Source: CAYPKW01 sp964411425
Lineage (GTDB): Bacteria > Pseudomonadota > Alphaproteobacteria > Dongiales > Dongiaceae
Length of the DNA stretch: 13,584 nucleotides
Direction of reading: 5' to 3'
Assembly: GCA_964411425.1 (NCBI GenBank)
Contig: CAYPKW010000069.1
Coordinates: forward strand, 1 to 13,584
Positions 7,775-13,584 of this stretch are shown piece by piece. Both the position numbers and the translations under genes were made by a program. The notes under the pieces were generated by a model. The model had not been told where the DNA came from. It ran no database searches and was given only the letters and a program-made list of their open reading frames with translations. The stretch's first letter is position 1. Each line of letters begins with the position of its first letter.

Positions 7775-9856
7775 TTGCGCCCGGAGATCCTCTATCCGCT
7801 TTTCGCCTCGGTCACGTCCCTGCCGGGGGTAGGCCCGCGCCTGGGCAAGCTGATCGGCAAACTGGCCGGCGAACGGGTGGTATCGCTGTGCTGGCACCTA
7901 CCCACCGGCATCGTCGATCGCAGGTTCCGACCGCAGTTGTCCGCCGCTCCGACCGGGATCATCGCCACGCTCACGGTGAGCGTGGACGAGCACAAGGCCC
8001 CAACCCACCCCCGCCAGCCGTACAAGGTCTACTGCCACGATGACACGGGCGAGCTGGTCCTGATCTTCTTCAGCGCCCGCGTCGAGTACCTGCAAAAGGT
8101 CTTGCCGGTGGGCCAGGTTCGAATGGTCAGCGGCCTTCTCGACCGCTACGGCAGCGAGCTGCAGATGACCCATCCGGACTATATTCTGACGCCCGACCAG
8201 GCCGCGTCGCTACCCGCCATCGAGCCCGTCTATCGCTTGACCGCGGGCATTACGTCGAAAGTACTGGGGAAGGCGATCGCCGCAGCGCTGGAGCGGCTGC
8301 CGGAGCTGCCGGAGTGGATCGACGCCGCCCATGCGAAGCGGCATGGCTGGCCGGCATGGCGGTCTGCCGTGCTGGCGGCGCACCGTCCCGAGCGGCCGGC
8401 CGACCTGTTGCCCGCCGACCCGGCGCGCGGGCGCCTCGCCTATGACGAGTTGCTGGCCAACCAGCTCGCGCTTGCCCTGGTGCGAGCCCATCAGCGCCGC
8501 CAACCCGGCCGCGCGCTGGTGGGCGACGGGCGCTTGCGCGCCAAGGCGATCGCGGCGCTGCCCTTCGAGCTCACCCGCTCCCAGCGGGACGCGATCCGGG
8601 ACATCGTAGTCGACCTGGAGTCGACATCGCGCATGCTGCGCCTCCTGCAAGGCGACGTCGGCAGCGGCAAGACGGTAGTGGCTTTCCTCGCCATGCTGAT
8701 TGCCGTCGAAGCCGGCGCTCAAGCGGCGCTGCTCGCCCCCACCGACGTCCTCGCCCGGCAGCACTTTGCCACCATCGAGCCTCTCGCCGCGGCGGCCGGG
8801 GTCTCGCTGCGGCTGCTCACCGGCCGCGACAAGGGCAAGGCCCGCGCCGCCCTGCTCGAAGACCTGGCCTCTGGCGCCATCGACTTGGTCGTAGGCACGC
8901 ACGCGCTAGTCCAGGAGGACGTGGCGTTCAAGGACTTGGCGCTCGCCGTGGTGGACGAGCAGCACCGCTTCGGCGTGCGCCAGCGCCTCATGCTGGCGCG
9001 CAAGGGGCGGGCGGCCGATCTCCTGGTCATGACCGCCACCCCCATTCCCCGCACCCTGATGATGGCCGCTTACGGCGATCTCGACGTGTCGCGGCTCACC
9101 GAAAAGCCGGCCGGGCGTCGGCCGGTGGATACGCGCACCGTGCCGCTGGACAGGCTCGAGGAGGTGGTGGACGCCGTGGGCCGCGCCATCGGGCGGGCCG
9201 ACAAGGTGTTCTGGGTCTGCCCGATGGTCGAGGAGTCGGAGGAGCTGGACATTGCGGCGGCCACCCTGCGCCACGCCCATCTGGCCAAGTTGTTCGGCGG
9301 GCGCGTTGGCCTCGTGCACGGGCGGCTCAAGGCGGCCGAGCGCGACGCGGCCATGGCCGCCTTCGCCGAAGGCCGCCTCGACATTCTGGTCGCCACCACC
9401 GTCATCGAAGTCGGCGTCGACGTGCCGGAGGCCAGCGTCATGGTGGTAGAGCATGCGGATCGATTCGGCCTCGCCCAGCTGCACCAGTTGCGAGGACGCA
9501 TCGGGCGCGGCACCAAGCGCTCGACCTGTCTCCTCTTATACCAGATGCCGTTGGGCGACACGGCCAAGGCGCGGCTCACGATGTTGCGCGAGACCGACGA
9601 CGGCTTCCGAATCGCCGAGGAGGACCTGCGGTTGCGCGGCGCCGGCGAGGTGCTCGGCACCCGACAGAGCGGGCTGCCGGAGTTCAAGCTGGCCGACCTC
9701 GCGGCCCATGCCGACCTCATGGCGGCCGCGCATGACGACGCGCGGCTCATCGCCGAGCGCGACCTCGAGCTGGCGGGCCCGCGCGGCCGCGCGTTGAGGA
9801 CCCTGCTCTATCTGTTCGAACGGGACGCCGCGGTGCCGACGATGCGCGCCGGCTGA
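7775..9856 (+). CDS. recG: ATP-dependent DNA helicase RecG
   Basis: A 693-residue double-stranded DNA translocase. RecG remodels stalled replication forks and Holliday junctions. Seen: the N-terminal LPGVGPRLGKL helix-hairpin-helix-like element; an OB-fold wedge domain (about residues 60-150); Walker A GDVGSGKT (about 293-300); Walker B DEQHRFG (about 394); TATPIPRT (about 420); QLRGRIGRG (about 570); and the TRG motif RLRGAGEVLGTRQSG (about 618-633). Length is normal. The start is TTG at 7775: the frame is closed by TAG at 7745-7747 and no ATG or GTG lies between, while the family's MRPEIL-type N-terminus begins at this TTG. The ribosome site is weak. Immediately after the stop lies an inverted-repeat element. 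Confidence 0.97.
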   Translation: MRPEILYPLFASVTSLPGVGPRLGKLIGKLAGERVVSLCWHLPTGIVDRRFRPQLSAAPTGIIATLTVSVDEHKAPTHPRQPYKVYCHDDTGELVLIFFSARVEYLQKVLPVGQVRMVSGLLDRYGSELQMTHPDYILTPDQAASLPAIEPVYRLTAGITSKVLGKAIAAALERLPELPEWIDAAHAKRHGWPAWRSAVLAAHRPERPADLLPADPARGRLAYDELLANQLALALVRAHQRRQPGRALVGDGRLRAKAIAALPFELTRSQRDAIRDIVVDLESTSRMLRLLQGDVGSGKTVVAFLAMLIAVEAGAQAALLAPTDVLARQHFATIEPLAAAAGVSLRLLTGRDKGKARAALLEDLASGAIDLVVGTHALVQEDVAFKDLALAVVDEQHRFGVRQRLMLARKGRAADLLVMTATPIPRTLMMAAYGDLDVSRLTEKPAGRRPVDTRTVPLDRLEEVVDAVGRAIGRADKVFWVCPMVEESEELDIAAATLRHAHLAKLFGGRVGLVHGRLKAAERDAAMAAFAEGRLDILVATTVIEVGVDVPEASVMVVEHADRFGLAQLHQLRGRIGRGTKRSTCLLLYQMPLGDTAKARLTMLRETDDGFRIAEEDLRLRGAGEVLGTRQSGLPEFKLADLAAHADLMAAAHDDARLIAERDLELAGPRGRALRTLLYLFERDAAVPTMRAG

Positions 9857-9857
9857 C

Positions 9858-10129
9858 TAGAGCCTATCTCGGTCGGATGGAATCGCTCTGCCAGAGCGAT
9901 TTTCGGCAAGGGCCAGAAAGGGGCCACAGGCCATAACCGGGCTATGGCCAAGGCCCGTGACGCCGCCCTTGCCGAAAAGCGCCTGGCCCCAAAGGGGTTT
10001 ACCGGCGGTGGGCGCCCGCGGCGTCAGAGCGCTTGCCCGATGCCCGGCATCGGGCCGCGCGCTCTTCCTGGCGGATCGCCGCGCCGCCGAGCAAACAGAG
10101 CCGGTTCCATCCGACCGAGATAGGCTCAA
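9858..10129. mobile_element. Element B: 268-bp inverted-repeat element (putative MITE), recG / DUF502 intergenic
   Basis: The element is bounded by perfect 23-bp terminal inverted repeats at 9860-9882 and 10105-10127, beginning GAGCCTATCTCGG. The left end is preceded by TA (9858-9859); the right end is followed by AA instead of TA. The interior holds several further hairpins: 9882-9889 with 9893-9900, 9900-9913 with 9965-9978 (14 bp, perfect), GGCCATA/TATGGCC at 9929-9949, 9958-9966 with 10018-10026, and 10035-10044 with 10046-10055. No transposase is encoded; the one 90-codon frame across it looks like a chance product of the repeat. It begins one base after the recG stop, and its right terminal repeat supplies two bases of the DUF502 stop codon. 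A non-autonomous MITE is the simplest reading; a structured RNA is an alternative. Confidence 0.75.
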
Positions 10130-10893
10130 TGTCCCGCCATGGTGATCTTCCGGATGGCCTCGGAGCGAACGAGCTTCTTGCCCCGCATCTCCGGCGGCCG
10201 GCGGTCGGGGGGTGTCACGATGCCGCCGGAGACCACCATCTTGATACCCTCCTCGACCGACATGCTGAGGAAGGTCACGTCGCTACGCGGCACGAACAGA
10301 AGGAAACCCGAGGTCGGATTAGGCGTCGTCGGAATGAAGACGTTGAGCACCTCGTCCTCGGTCAACTCCTGCACCTCGCCTTCGGTGGTACCGGTGATGA
10401 AGCCGAGCGACCACAGGCCGGTGCGCGGATACTCCACCAGCACCACATGGCGGAAGGCCGTCGACTTCTGCGCCAGCACCGTCTCGAAGACTTGCTTGGT
10501 GGCGCCGTACACGCCGCGAACGATCGGCATGCGGGCGAGTATGCGCTCGGCGACGCGCAAGAACATGCGCCCCACTATGCCGGCCGTGACGGCGCCGATC
10601 AGCGTCAGCGCCGCCATCAGCAGCAGCACCCCGATGCCGGGGATGCTGAACGGCAGGTAGGTCTCCGGGTTGTATTGCGCCGGGATGAGCGGCCTGATCT
10701 TGTCGTCGACGTAGTCGATCAGCAGCCACGCCAGATAGATCGTTATGCCGATCGGCGCCGTGATCAAGATGCCGGCGAAGAAATAGGCGCGCAGGCGCCC
10801 CACCAACGCGCCGCGCTCGGGTCGAGGCTTGGCGGCCGGCGCCGGCGGCTTGGTCGACTCGGTCTCCATCCCGGCCGTCTCGCGTTGCGACAT
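10126..10893 (-). CDS. DUF502 (LIKE-COV) family membrane protein
   Basis: A 255-residue inner-membrane protein of the DUF502 family, which also includes plant COV/LCV proteins; the bacterial function is not established. Seen: a proline/alanine-rich cytosolic N-tail (about 1-30), transmembrane helix 1 at about residues 37-60, helix 2 at about 84-107, then a soluble domain with VYGATKQVFETV, FITGTTEGEV and VFIPTTPNPTSGFLLFVP, the typical family core. The start is ATG at 10893; no Shine-Dalgarno is recognisable, and palindrome C1 begins only ten bases upstream. The TGA stop overlaps element B's terminal repeat (10126-10127), so the last residues may have been altered by that insertion. It is convergent with recG, so they do not share an operon. 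Confidence 0.92.
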   Translation of the reverse strand: MSQRETAGMETESTKPPAPAAKPRPERGALVGRLRAYFFAGILITAPIGITIYLAWLLIDYVDDKIRPLIPAQYNPETYLPFSIPGIGVLLLMAALTLIGAVTAGIVGRMFLRVAERILARMPIVRGVYGATKQVFETVLAQKSTAFRHVVLVEYPRTGLWSLGFITGTTEGEVQELTEDEVLNVFIPTTPNPTSGFLLFVPRSDVTFLSMSVEEGIKMVVSGGIVTPPDRRPPEMRGKKLVRSEAIRKITMAGH

Positions 10894-10903
10894 ACCGGAC
10901 TAT

Positions 10904-10963
10904 AGAGCAAGATCGTTTCAGATTGAATCGGAACGATCCAATCCGAAACGTGAATCTTGCTCT
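10904..10963. repeat. Palindromic element C1 (putative MITE)
   Basis: A 60-bp palindrome that folds over its whole length. Paired blocks from outside inward are 10904-10913 with 10954-10963 (AGAGCAAGAT and its complement), 10914-10919 with 10945-10950, 10921-10925 with 10939-10943, and 10927-10930 with 10934-10937, around a GAA loop. There is a three-base bulge at 10951-10953. The left end adjoins TA (10903-10904). There is no T-run. The AGAGCA...TGCTCT ends resemble dispersed intergenic repeats that I associate with alphaproteobacterial genomes. It covers the region where the DUF502 promoter or leader should lie. Confidence 0.7.
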
Positions 10964-10974
10964 GAATCTAACGC

Positions 10975-11040
10975 CTAGAGCCCGATTCACGCTTCGCATT
11001 GAAACACGAGGTGCTTCAATGCGAAGCGATCGGGCTCTAG
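10975..11040. repeat. Palindromic element C2 (putative MITE)
   Basis: A 66-bp palindrome 11 bases from C1. The outer arms are 12 bp and perfect (CTAGAGCCCGAT at 10975-10986 with 11029-11040). The inner arms are 13 bp and perfect (10991-11003 with 11015-11027), then one mismatch and three more pairs around a GAG loop; the asymmetry is four bases against one. Both ends carry TA (10976-10977 and 11038-11039), consistent with a duplicated TA target. There is no T-run or coding capacity. The TAGAGCC end is shared with element B. Confidence 0.75.
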
Positions 11041-11121
11041 CGAACTACGCGGCAAAATCGTGCCTCATGTGCCGCCTCCGGCCAGCCCCCAAGGGAGCGG
11101 CGAGGCCGCGGGCATTTCGCC
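11041..11121. other. Spacer between element C2 and the hydrolase stop codon
   Basis: The remaining 81 bases of the DUF502-hydrolase gap, between C2 and the stop codon of the minus-strand hydrolase. I see no gene, T-rich terminator or strong repeat. Transcription of the hydrolase would run through C2 and C1 towards DUF502, so co-transcription with a hairpin-rich spacer is possible. Confidence 0.4.
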
Positions 11122-12000
11122 CTACCCTGTCGCGAAGAACCGCTTGAGCTCGGCTTCGGTCTCCGCCGGCGCCTCCTCGGGCAGGAAGTGGCCGCATGCG
11201 AGCGGGCGCCCGGCCACGTCGTCCGCCCATCGGCGCCATACCGCCAGCGGCTCGCCCGCGCCGAAACCCTTGAGATCGCCCCACAGGCACAACAGCGGGC
11301 AGGCGATCTTGCCGTTGCGCCGCCGATCCGCCAGGTCGATGTCGCAGTCCACCGTCGCCCCGGCGCGGTAGTCCTCGCAGCTCGCATGGATGGTGCGCGG
11401 GTCGCGGAAACAGCGCCGGTACTCGGCCAGCGCCTCGGCCGTGAAAGCGTCGCTCGGCCCGCGCCAGCTCGCCAGGGTCCAGTCGAGGAAGAAATCCGGA
11501 TCGGCGCCGATCAGTCGTTCCGGCAAGTCGTACGGCTGCGCCAGGAAGTACCAGTGATAAGTCGCGACGCCCTTGGCACGGTCGAGGCTCTCCCAATAGT
11601 CGATGGTCGGAACGATATCCAGCACCGCGAGCTTCCTCACCCGTCCCGAGTGGTCGAGGGCCAGGCGATAGGCGACCCGGGCGCCGCGATCGTGCCCGGC
11701 GAGATGGAACCGCTCGAAGCCCAAGGCCGCCATCATCTCGACCTGGTCTTGCGCCATGCTGCGCTTGGCGTAGAGGGCATGGTCGCCGCCGCCGGATGGC
11801 TTGGCGCTGTCGCCGTAGCCCCTGAGGTCGGGGGCCACCACGGTGAACTGGCGGGCGAGACCCGGCGCCACTTTGTGCCAAAGCGCATGAGTCTGCGGAT
11901 AGCCATGCAGCAACAGCAGCGGCGGGCCCTCTCCGCCCTGCACTAAGTGGATTTCGGCGCCCGACGTCTTGATGCGTTTTGTCTGGAACCCTTCGAACAT
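11122..12000 (-). CDS. Alpha/beta hydrolase, haloacetate (fluoroacetate) dehalogenase-like
   Basis: A 292-residue cytosolic alpha/beta hydrolase. The family's dehalogenases displace halide from haloacetates through an aspartyl ester. Seen: HGYPQTH oxyanion region (32-38), nucleophile D104 in GHDRGARVAYRLALD, carboxylate-binding arginines R105 and R108, acid D128 in VLDIVPT, and base H271 in CGHFLPEEAP. The three residues known to hold fluoride in fluoroacetate dehalogenases have matches: H149-W150 (YHW) and Y211 (CEDYRAGA). The spacing nearly equals that of the Rhodopseudomonas RPA1163 enzyme as I recall it (D110, D134, H155, W156, Y219, H280). Activity on fluoroacetate is inferred; related paralogues can be epoxide hydrolases or inactive on C-F. 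The start is ATG at 12000, with GGAGAG upstream at long spacing. It is divergent from the type III PKS across 95 bases. Confidence 0.9.
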   Translation of the reverse strand: MFEGFQTKRIKTSGAEIHLVQGGEGPPLLLLHGYPQTHALWHKVAPGLARQFTVVAPDLRGYGDSAKPSGGGDHALYAKRSMAQDQVEMMAALGFERFHLAGHDRGARVAYRLALDHSGRVRKLAVLDIVPTIDYWESLDRAKGVATYHWYFLAQPYDLPERLIGADPDFFLDWTLASWRGPSDAFTAEALAEYRRCFRDPRTIHASCEDYRAGATVDCDIDLADRRRNGKIACPLLCLWGDLKGFGAGEPLAVWRRWADDVAGRPLACGHFLPEEAPAETEAELKRFFATG

Positions 12001-12095
12001 GCGATATCATGCTCTCCGCCGCGGCGCCAATCCAGCAGCACGCGCGGGCCGCGCCCATCGCGTCCGGCCTTTGCGCCGCCGCGCCGGAGGCGATT
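12001..12095. promoter_or_regulatory. Divergent hydrolase / type III PKS intergenic region
   Basis: Ninety-five GC-rich bases between two divergent start codons must carry at least part of both promoters. GGAGG at 12086-12090 serves the PKS. I see no operator palindrome or clear -35/-10 pair. Confidence 0.35.
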
Positions 12096-13154
12096 ATGAT
12101 GCGGCCGCAATCCATGGCACGTTCCCCGCGCCTTCTCTCGCTCGCCACCGCGGTGCCGCCGGTGCGCCTCGCGCAGCAGGAGGTGGCCGGGCTGGCGTTG
12201 CGCCTGTTCGACCGCGACCGGTCGGAAATCGAGCGCATGCTGCCGGTGTTCGCCAACGCCGGCATCGCCACCCGCTATTCCTGCGTTCCCTTGGAGTGGT
12301 ACTTGGAACCGCACGGCTGGGTCGAGCGCAGTCGGCTCTATGCCAAGCACGCGGTGGAGCTTCTCGCCGAAGCGACGCAGGCGTGCCTCGAGCGCGCGGG
12401 CTGCCGCATCGACGCCGTCGATGGCATCGTGCTGGTCTCCACCACCGGCGTCGCCACGCCCAGCATCGACGCGCTGCTGATCGAGCGGCTCGCGATGCGC
12501 CGCGACGTCCAGCGTTTGCCGATCTTCGGGTTGGGTTGCGTCGGCGGCGTGATCGGCCTGGCGCATGCGGCCAACATGGCAAGATCGCTCGACCGCGTGT
12601 TGTTGTTGGTCGTCGAGTTGTGCGCGCTGACCTTTCGGCACGGCGACCAATCCAAGAGCAATGTCGTCGCCGCGGCGCTGTTCGGCGATGGCGCGGCCGC
12701 CGCGTTGATCGGCCGCGGCGAGAACGGACCCCGCCTAGGGCCGGGCGGCGCGCATACCTGGCCGCGGTCGCTCGACGTCATGGGCTGGCGCGTCGAGGAA
12801 GACGGCCTCGGCGTGCTGTTCTCGCGCGACATCCCGTCGCTGGTGCGCGAAGGCCTGTGTCCCGCGGCCGATGCCTTCCTCGCGCGTCACGGTCTCGCTC
12901 GGGCCGACATCGACGGGTTCATCTGCCACCCCGGCGGCGTCAAGGTGCTGGACGCCCTCGAAGCCGCGTTCGGCGTGCCGCCGGGCGCGATGGCCGCGGC
13001 GCGGGCGGTGTTGCGCGACTACGGCAACATGTCGGCGGCGACGGTGCTGTTCGTGCTCGATCGCCTGCTGCATGAGGGGCTCGGCGGCCGGCAGCTCATG
13101 TCGGCGCTCGGACCCGGTTTCACCGCCGGGTTCCAGATCCTCGAGGCGGCGTGA
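12096..13154 (+). CDS. Type III polyketide synthase (chalcone/stilbene synthase family)
   Basis: A 352-residue homodimeric ketosynthase that extends an acyl-CoA starter with malonyl-CoA units and cyclises the chain to pyrones, resorcinols or phloroglucinols. The complete catalytic triad is visible: C148 in FGLGCVGG, H278 in FICHPGG and N311 in DYGNMSAAT. STTGVATPS (115-123) and LFGDGAAAA are further thiolase-fold motifs. The start was set at ATG 12096 after GGAGG at 12086-12090; ATG 12099 is equally plausible. The frame is open back to 11979, but that would overlap the divergent hydrolase and make an oversized N-tail. The stop overlaps the start of the methyltransferase-family gene in a GTGA tetranucleotide. 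Bacterial relatives with this partner (SrsA, BpsA) make alkylresorcinols or alkylpyrones; the product here is inferred only. Confidence 0.95.
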   Translation: MMRPQSMARSPRLLSLATAVPPVRLAQQEVAGLALRLFDRDRSEIERMLPVFANAGIATRYSCVPLEWYLEPHGWVERSRLYAKHAVELLAEATQACLERAGCRIDAVDGIVLVSTTGVATPSIDALLIERLAMRRDVQRLPIFGLGCVGGVIGLAHAANMARSLDRVLLLVVELCALTFRHGDQSKSNVVAAALFGDGAAAALIGRGENGPRLGPGGAHTWPRSLDVMGWRVEEDGLGVLFSRDIPSLVREGLCPAADAFLARHGLARADIDGFICHPGGVKVLDALEAAFGVPPGAMAAARAVLRDYGNMSAATVLFVLDRLLHEGLGGRQLMSALGPGFTAGFQILEAA

Positions 13155-13584
13155 CGCCGCACCAGTGGATCGTGGCATTGGTGGCGGCGCAGCGGCTGGT
13201 CGAGCTCGTCTACGCGCGCCGCAATACCGCCCGCCTGTTGGCGGCAGGCGGACGGGAGGTCGGTGCGGGCCACTACCCGCTGCTCGTGCTGTTGCACGCC
13301 GGCTGGCTCGCGGCCCTGTGGTTCCTGGTCCCCGCCGACGCGCCGGCCATATGGCCGTTGCTGGCACTGTACGGGCTCCTGCAAATCGGACGCCTCTGGG
13401 TAATTCTCACTCTCGGACGGCGGTGGACGACCCGCATCATAATGCTGCCGGACGCGCCGCCGGTCGCCCGGGGTCCGTACCGCTTCTGCCGGCACCCCAA
13501 CTACCTTATCGTGGCCGGCGAAATAATGATTCTTCCCCTGGCCTTCGGAGCATGGCAGTTGGCGCTCGGCTTCTCCCTCGCCAA
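13151..13584 (+). CDS. Isoprenylcysteine carboxyl methyltransferase-family membrane protein (3' end beyond window)
   Basis: 144 codons are visible before the right edge. The translation is hydrophobic with several membrane segments (for example HYPLLVLLHAGWLAALWFLV and IWPLLALYGLLQIGRLWVIL) and carries the family signature RGPYRFCRHPNYLIV, the S-adenosylmethionine/substrate region of ICMT-type methyltransferases, with RWTTRI upstream. The start is GTG at 13151, inside the PKS stop codon (GTGA overlap), with GAGG at 13143-13146. Translational coupling therefore ties it to the PKS. SrsB in Streptomyces griseus and BpsB in Bacillus subtilis are ICMT-like proteins encoded next to type III PKSs, and they O-methylate the polyketide; the same role is inferred here. 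Confidence 0.9.
   Translation, partial: MTPHQWIVALVAAQRLVELVYARRNTARLLAAGGREVGAGHYPLLVLLHAGWLAALWFLVPADAPAIWPLLALYGLLQIGRLWVILTLGRRWTTRIIMLPDAPPVARGPYRFCRHPNYLIVAGEIMILPLAFGAWQLALGFSLA

Noticed and set aside
7775..9856. mfd and recG as parts of a mobile defence island because of paired helicases
   Set aside because: Both are standard housekeeping genes in the usual mfd-sdhE/recG neighbourhood, with full-length domains and no nuclease, methylase or integrase beside them.
9857..10129. 90-codon minus-strand frame across element B
   Set aside because: It exactly spans the inverted-repeat element, has no recognisable domain or ribosome site, and its sequence is dictated by the repeats.
2424..11040. 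The palindromes as ordinary Rho-independent terminators
   Set aside because: None is followed by a T-run on either strand, A/A2 lie upstream of both flanking genes, and their ends carry TA-type boundaries. A termination side effect remains possible for B.
11979..12095. Upstream extension of the type III PKS frame
   Set aside because: It would overlap the divergent hydrolase start and add about 39 residues with no family similarity; GGAGG precedes ATG 12096.

Overview
The window is GC-rich chromosomal DNA, very probably from an alphaproteobacterium. The evidence for that is the sdhE-mfd pair divergent from recG, a DUF502 membrane protein next to recG, strong GC bias at third codon positions, and many small TA-flanked palindromic repeats between genes. 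I cannot name the genus. No rRNA, tRNA, CRISPR array, phage gene or transposase gene is visible.

Layout. Positions 1-2406 (minus strand) hold an acyl-CoA synthetase followed by a short-chain dehydrogenase whose C-terminus runs off the left edge. They form a tight operon for acyl-CoA activation and oxidoreduction. Positions 2407-2658 are a divergent promoter region almost filled by two adjacent palindromes. Positions 2659-3835 (plus strand) encode a DsbA/FrnE-like thiol oxidoreductase and a small DEDDh exonuclease. After a 140-bp AT-rich gap come mfd and sdhE (minus strand, overlapping by 14 nt), divergent from recG (plus strand) across only 42 bp. A 268-bp inverted-repeat element fills the space between the stop codons of recG and of a convergent DUF502 gene. 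Two more palindromes lie just upstream of the DUF502 start. The right end holds a haloacetate/fluoroacetate dehalogenase-like hydrolase (minus strand), divergent from a type III polyketide synthase (plus strand). The synthase stop codon overlaps the start of an isoprenylcysteine-methyltransferase-family membrane gene that is cut by the right edge.

How the genes work together. Mfd (transcription-coupled repair) and RecG (fork and Holliday-junction remodelling) are related DNA translocases. SdhE is the flavinylation factor for succinate dehydrogenase. The synthase and methyltransferase pair resembles the known SrsA/SrsB and BpsA/BpsB pairs, so an alkyl-resorcinol or alkyl-pyrone product with O-methylation is a reasonable guess.

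I do not see a clearly new multi-gene system. The most notable non-coding signal is a set of five palindromic elements with TAG(A/T)G-type ends, mostly next to TA dinucleotides. They occupy promoter, leader and stop-codon positions at three loci and look like MITEs, possibly mobilised by IS630/mariner-type transposases. The least ordinary coding content is the dehalogenase-like enzyme, which carries a complete set of fluoride-pocket residues, and the type III PKS pair.
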